Positions 60,162 through 62,614 of a DNA stretch of 62,614 nt are shown piece by piece. Numbering within the stretch: the stretch's first letter is position 1; the number at the start of each line of letters is the position of its first letter. This DNA is from CAYFVR01 sp046541515 (GTDB lineage Bacteria > Desulfobacterota > Desulfobacteria > Desulfobacterales > Desulfococcaceae). The DNA lies in contig JBKHDD010000010.1 in the NCBI GenBank assembly GCA_046541515.1, positions 1 through 62,614 of the forward strand, read 5' to 3'. A program made the position numbers and the translations under genes. The notes beneath the pieces were generated by a model. That model ran no database searches. It worked only from the letters and a program-made list of their open reading frames with translations, and had not been told where the DNA came from.

Positions 60162-60223
60162 GGGTTCACCAGATACCCCTTAACGCCATGCAAACTGTCC
60201 AACCGCGCCACCACATCCATCCA

Positions 60224-60526
60224 TCAAATGAAGGGCGCGTTTGGGGATAAGCTATCATCCATTTTTTTGGAATGCCCGTTTGATCCCTTCCCAAGCAATT
60301 CGCACTTTTCGTAAACAAATTCAGGGTCCAAATCAATGCCGCATGACCATTCAATGGTATCGAAGGACACCCGAACCTCCCGAAAAGCGTCCACGCTTTT
60401 CAGGCGTTGAAAAACCCCAAAATCCAGATAATTTTTCATATCCAAACGACCATGGTCGCCGTTTTCAAAGGAAATGGACAATACAAAATCCGATAGGGTA
60501 ACGACCTTTGTCACTGCTGGGGCCAT
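60224..60526 (-). CDS. DUF2442-domain protein
   Basis: A 100-aa protein. Its first 75 residues (VTLSDFVLSISFENGDHGRLDMKNYL... RLKSVDAFREVRVSFDTIEW...IDLDPEFVYEKC) form the DUF2442 domain. DUF2442 usually pairs with a DUF4160 protein in a putative toxin-antitoxin unit. I see no DUF4160 gene here, so it is an orphan. Confidence 0.75.
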   Translation of the reverse strand: MAPAVTKVVTLSDFVLSISFENGDHGRLDMKNYLDFGVFQRLKSVDAFREVRVSFDTIEWSCGIDLDPEFVYEKCELLGKGSNGHSKKMDDSLSPNAPFI

Positions 60527-60607
60527 CTGAATTTTTCCCGACTCATTGCCAGTTCATGAAGTCATTTTGTCATGCTTTTGCCACTTTTGACAGACCGAAT
60601 CTAAAAA

Positions 60608-60910
60608 TCAGAAAACTTTTTTCTTGCGGTCAATCCAGTACATTGGCTTTTTGCGCCCATTGGCGATGGCGAGAATCCACAATTGGTTCTCATGGACCAA
60701 GTAGGCGATGTAGTACGGGAAAACCTTGAGATTCACCCGCCTGTAGCCGCCTGCCCGCGTCCTGGGCACATCCGGGTTTCCGATGATCCAATGGACATGC
60801 CGATCAACCTCTTCCTTCAACTTCCGGCCAAGCCCCGGTTCCCGTCCTTCGTAGTAGGCAATCGCTTCCGCCAGTTCTTGAAAAGCCTCTCCGAGAACAA
60901 TGGTTTTCAA
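60608..60910 (-). CDS. ParE/RelE-type toxin
   Basis: A 100-aa protein: FQELAEAIAYYEGREPGLGRKLKEEVDRHVHWIIGNPDVP, then GYRRVNLKVFPYYIAYLV and the C-terminal ILAIANGRKKPMYWI, typical of ParE-like gyrase poisons or RelE nucleases. It overlaps the antitoxin gene by 4 nt. Confidence 0.87.
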   Translation of the reverse strand: MKTIVLGEAFQELAEAIAYYEGREPGLGRKLKEEVDRHVHWIIGNPDVPRTRAGGYRRVNLKVFPYYIAYLVHENQLWILAIANGRKKPMYWIDRKKKVF

Positions 60911-61137
60911 AAGCCAAAACGGCTTTCTATCCTGGCCATGGCTTCGCCGTAATCCATCCCAACCGCCCGGCCGTCTTCCACCGCTTTCACTCTTTCGGTG
61001 ATTTCATCATCCCAGCTTGCGGCGACCTCCGGGTCTACCCCGTCATCCAAGCAAAGAAGAAACCGGGCGATTTCCAGCCGGTCTTTCCGCGATAGACGGC
61101 TCAATTCGGCCGTGATGTCTTCCATTGTTTTTTTCAT
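60907..61137 (-). CDS. Addiction-module antitoxin (TIGR02574-like)
   Basis: A 76-aa acidic helical protein: MEDITAELSRLSRKDRLEIARFLL, then ASWDDEITERVKAVEDGRAVGMDYGEAMARI. This is the layout of the small 'putative addiction module component' proteins that precede ParE/RelE toxins. It overlaps the toxin gene (ATGA), so the pair appears functional. Confidence 0.85.
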   Translation of the reverse strand: MKKTMEDITAELSRLSRKDRLEIARFLLCLDDGVDPEVAASWDDEITERVKAVEDGRAVGMDYGEAMARIESRFGF

Positions 61138-61285
61138 GGCGAAGCGCCTCCGATTTCATCGGGACGGTCCCCAGCCTTTGCGGGACCGGAAACATCCTTG
61201 CCGTTTTACCATTGGCGGCGGCTGCCGCTTCAATACCTGCAAAGATTTTTAATGGAATAGCTCCATTTGGGCGGAATCCCGGCAT

Positions 61286-62242
61286 TCACTCCACCCCCAC
61301 CGTACTCCCCTCCTCGATCGTTTCGCCCCGGGTCGGCTCCACCACGGCGCGGCCCACGTAGACTTCGGTCACCTGGACCTTTCCGGCGGGGATGCCGGGA
61401 ATGCGGAATCGCTGGCCGTCCCGGCCTTCGATGGTTTCGCCCGGGGAGAACAGCGTCAACTCCTCGCCCGATTCCAGATTGGCCTCTCGGCCGGAGGATA
61501 GAATTCCCCGCCCTTCTTCCACCGAAACCACGAAACCCCGCCAGGGCTGGTCGCGGATTGCGTCGCAGGCCGCTTCGGCGGCCACCCGGGAAAGGGAGGT
61601 CATCAGCTCCGGCAGTTCCAGCAACCGCCCGGCGTTGCGGTTCTGGACGGCGTCATGCTCCTCCCAGTCCACCTTCTCCCGCCGGACCAGCGGTTCGTCC
61701 ACCAGCTTGGCGCCCGTGGTCATGCTGTAGACCTCCAGGCGGACCCGGACGGAAACGTAGTAGGCCGGGCCGCGAAACATCAGCATTCCCGCCGGCCGTT
61801 CCTCGCTTTCCACCGAAAGGTCTCGCAGAAAGATGGCGGCGTGAACGCCGTACTTTCGCCCGATTTCCGCCAGCGCCAGATTGTCGACCCGGCCGGAAAG
61901 CTGGCGGGGCGGTCGCAACAGCTCCGCCGGCGAGCCTTCCTGGGCGGGAACCGTCAGGGACAGGTTGGGACAGAAGGCGTCCAGCGCCTCCAGAAACGGA
62001 TTCTGGAAGCGCTCCACCACCTGGGCGTCGCCCAAAAAGGTGCCGTTTTGCAGCGAAAGCAGCGCCACCCGCTGGACGTAGGACGGAGAAAAGGCGATGG
62101 CGTCGGCCACCCGCCGGGTTCCCTGCTGGACCGCCGTCACCCCGCCGCACCCCGTCAGAAACGCCAGCAGGAGCGCAAGAAATCCGAAGAGAAAACGACG
62201 GTTCCCTTTCACCGTTTCCGGGGGGGGCCAATTCCATCTCAT
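61286..62242 (-). CDS. Lipoprotein of unknown function
   Basis: A 318-aa protein with a lipoprotein signal peptide (RRFLFGFLALLLAFLTGC; lipobox LTGC). The mature part starts GGVTAVQQGTRRVADAIAFSPSYVQRVALL and contains a nucleotide-independent alpha/beta region (LLSLQNGTFLGDAQVVERFQNPFLEALDAF). This resembles the outer-membrane or flagellar-type lipoproteins that recruit assemblies. A C-terminal beta domain follows (residues ~235-318). The ATG overlaps the queF stop (ATGA). Confidence 0.7.
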   Translation of the reverse strand: MRWNWPPPETVKGNRRFLFGFLALLLAFLTGCGGVTAVQQGTRRVADAIAFSPSYVQRVALLSLQNGTFLGDAQVVERFQNPFLEALDAFCPNLSLTVPAQEGSPAELLRPPRQLSGRVDNLALAEIGRKYGVHAAIFLRDLSVESEERPAGMLMFRGPAYYVSVRVRLEVYSMTTGAKLVDEPLVRREKVDWEEHDAVQNRNAGRLLELPELMTSLSRVAAEAACDAIRDQPWRGFVVSVEEGRGILSSGREANLESGEELTLFSPGETIEGRDGQRFRIPGIPAGKVQVTEVYVGRAVVEPTRGETIEEGSTVGVE

Positions 62243-62614
62243 TGGGGCGCCCCGTCGAACGCGGCCGTCACCCGGGTGGAAATGCCGCCCCGCGCGGTGA
62301 AATCGCCGATCACCTCCATGCGCTTGGGGGCCAGCACGCCCACCAGGTCGTCCAGGATGCGGTTGACCACGTGCTCGTAGAAGATGCCGACGTTCCGGTA
62401 CTGAAGCAGATAGTATTTCAGGGATTTGAGTTCGACGATTTTCCGGTCCGGCACGTACCGAATGATGATGGCGCCGAAATCGGGCAGCCCGGTCATGGGA
62501 CAAACGGAGGTGAATTCGGGTTGGCGAATCTCCACGTCCACGTCCCGTCGCTCGCGCCAGGCATAGTCGATGGGGTCCAGCGGGTCGGTGGTGATTCGAT
62601 CCGGGGAATCGATG
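62239..62614 (-). CDS. queF: 7-cyano-7-deazaguanine reductase (partial, runs off right edge)
   Basis: The last 124 codons of QueF, which reduces preQ0 to preQ1 in queuosine synthesis. FTSVCPMTGLPDFG carries the catalytic cysteine. VELKSLKYYLLQYRNVGIFYEHVVN holds the conserved glutamate, and FTARGGISTRV ends the domain. Size and motifs fit the short unimodular form. The start codon lies outside the window. Confidence 0.93.
   Translation of the reverse strand, partial: IDSPDRITTDPLDPIDYAWRERRDVDVEIRQPEFTSVCPMTGLPDFGAIIIRYVPDRKIVELKSLKYYLLQYRNVGIFYEHVVNRILDDLVGVLAPKRMEVIGDFTARGGISTRVTAAFDGAPQ

Overview
The window is a GC-rich, gene-dense chromosomal segment from a Gram-negative bacterium. It carries lipid A/LPS core genes (lpxC, lpxK, waaA, waaC, waaF, lptF, rfaE2). 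It also has CO-dehydrogenase/Wood-Ljungdahl accessory genes (a CooC-type ATPase and a RACo-like corrinoid-protein activator), a LysR regulator of the selenium-metabolism type, and the run lpxC-DUF4390-ntrY-ntrX-rsmD-coaD. Together these point to the Desulfobacterota (former Deltaproteobacteria), probably an anaerobic sulfate reducer or syntroph. That assignment is inference from gene content. I see no rRNA, tRNA, CRISPR array, prophage or complete insertion sequence.

Layout. 0.1-2.1 kb: WYL regulator, intact hicAB module, and a MITE-like inverted-repeat element. 2.1-5.5 kb (minus): UbiB-type kinase, phasin-like protein, acyl-CoA dehydrogenase. 5.6-12.9 kb (plus): cooC, an HDAC-type deacetylase (AcuC-like), a CBS protein (AcuB-like), a PrmA-like methyltransferase, a metallo-beta-lactamase-fold hydrolase, a sirtuin and a RACo-like ATPase. 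This run combines one-carbon metalloenzyme maturation with both classes of lysine deacylase. 13.0-16.3 kb: a truncated brnT, then a minus-strand pair made of a tandem-duplicated TMEM43-family membrane protein and a small acidic repeat protein. 16.3-23.1 kb (plus): an LPS operon (lptF-waaA-lpxK-waaF-ZIP transporter-waaC) with a good sigma-70-like promoter. 23.2-27.3 kb: truncated AAA ATPase, thrC, serS, formyl-THF cyclo-ligase. 27.4-31.6 kb: a frameshifted K+ channel pseudogene, pcm, a DUF368 transporter, LysR, coaD. 31.7-37.6 kb (minus): rsmD, ntrX, ntrY, DUF4390, lpxC.

37.8-46.5 kb is an accessory patch: a PIN-domain protein with an unrecognised partner, yifB, small unknowns, a broken mntA/hepT module, a broken hicA, remains of a STAND-type NTPase, a Nudix protein and REP-like repeats. 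46.4-57.3 kb (minus) is housekeeping: HD phosphohydrolase with an overlapping 29-aa membrane protein, mobB, rfaE2, a CN hydrolase, comF, icd, rlmB, gmk-remA-yicC, DUF4416, Trm112-like, ABC-F. 57.6-62.6 kb: a repeat element, rmlB, vapBC, GNAT, DUF2442, a parDE-like pair, a lipoprotein, and queF running off the right edge.

The best candidates for something undescribed are: (1) the duplicated TMEM43 protein and its neighbour, which share an acidic DP-[DG]-[YF]-x-[ED]-E-P repeat; (2) the CooC/deacetylase/sirtuin/RACo run, whose RACo-like protein lacks the [2Fe-2S] domain; (3) the PIN protein with an unfamiliar partner. There is also a clear decay story. Several toxin-antitoxin and NTPase genes between 43 and 45.4 kb are frameshifted at homopolymers, and the K+ channel gene carries a readable 11-nt tandem expansion.
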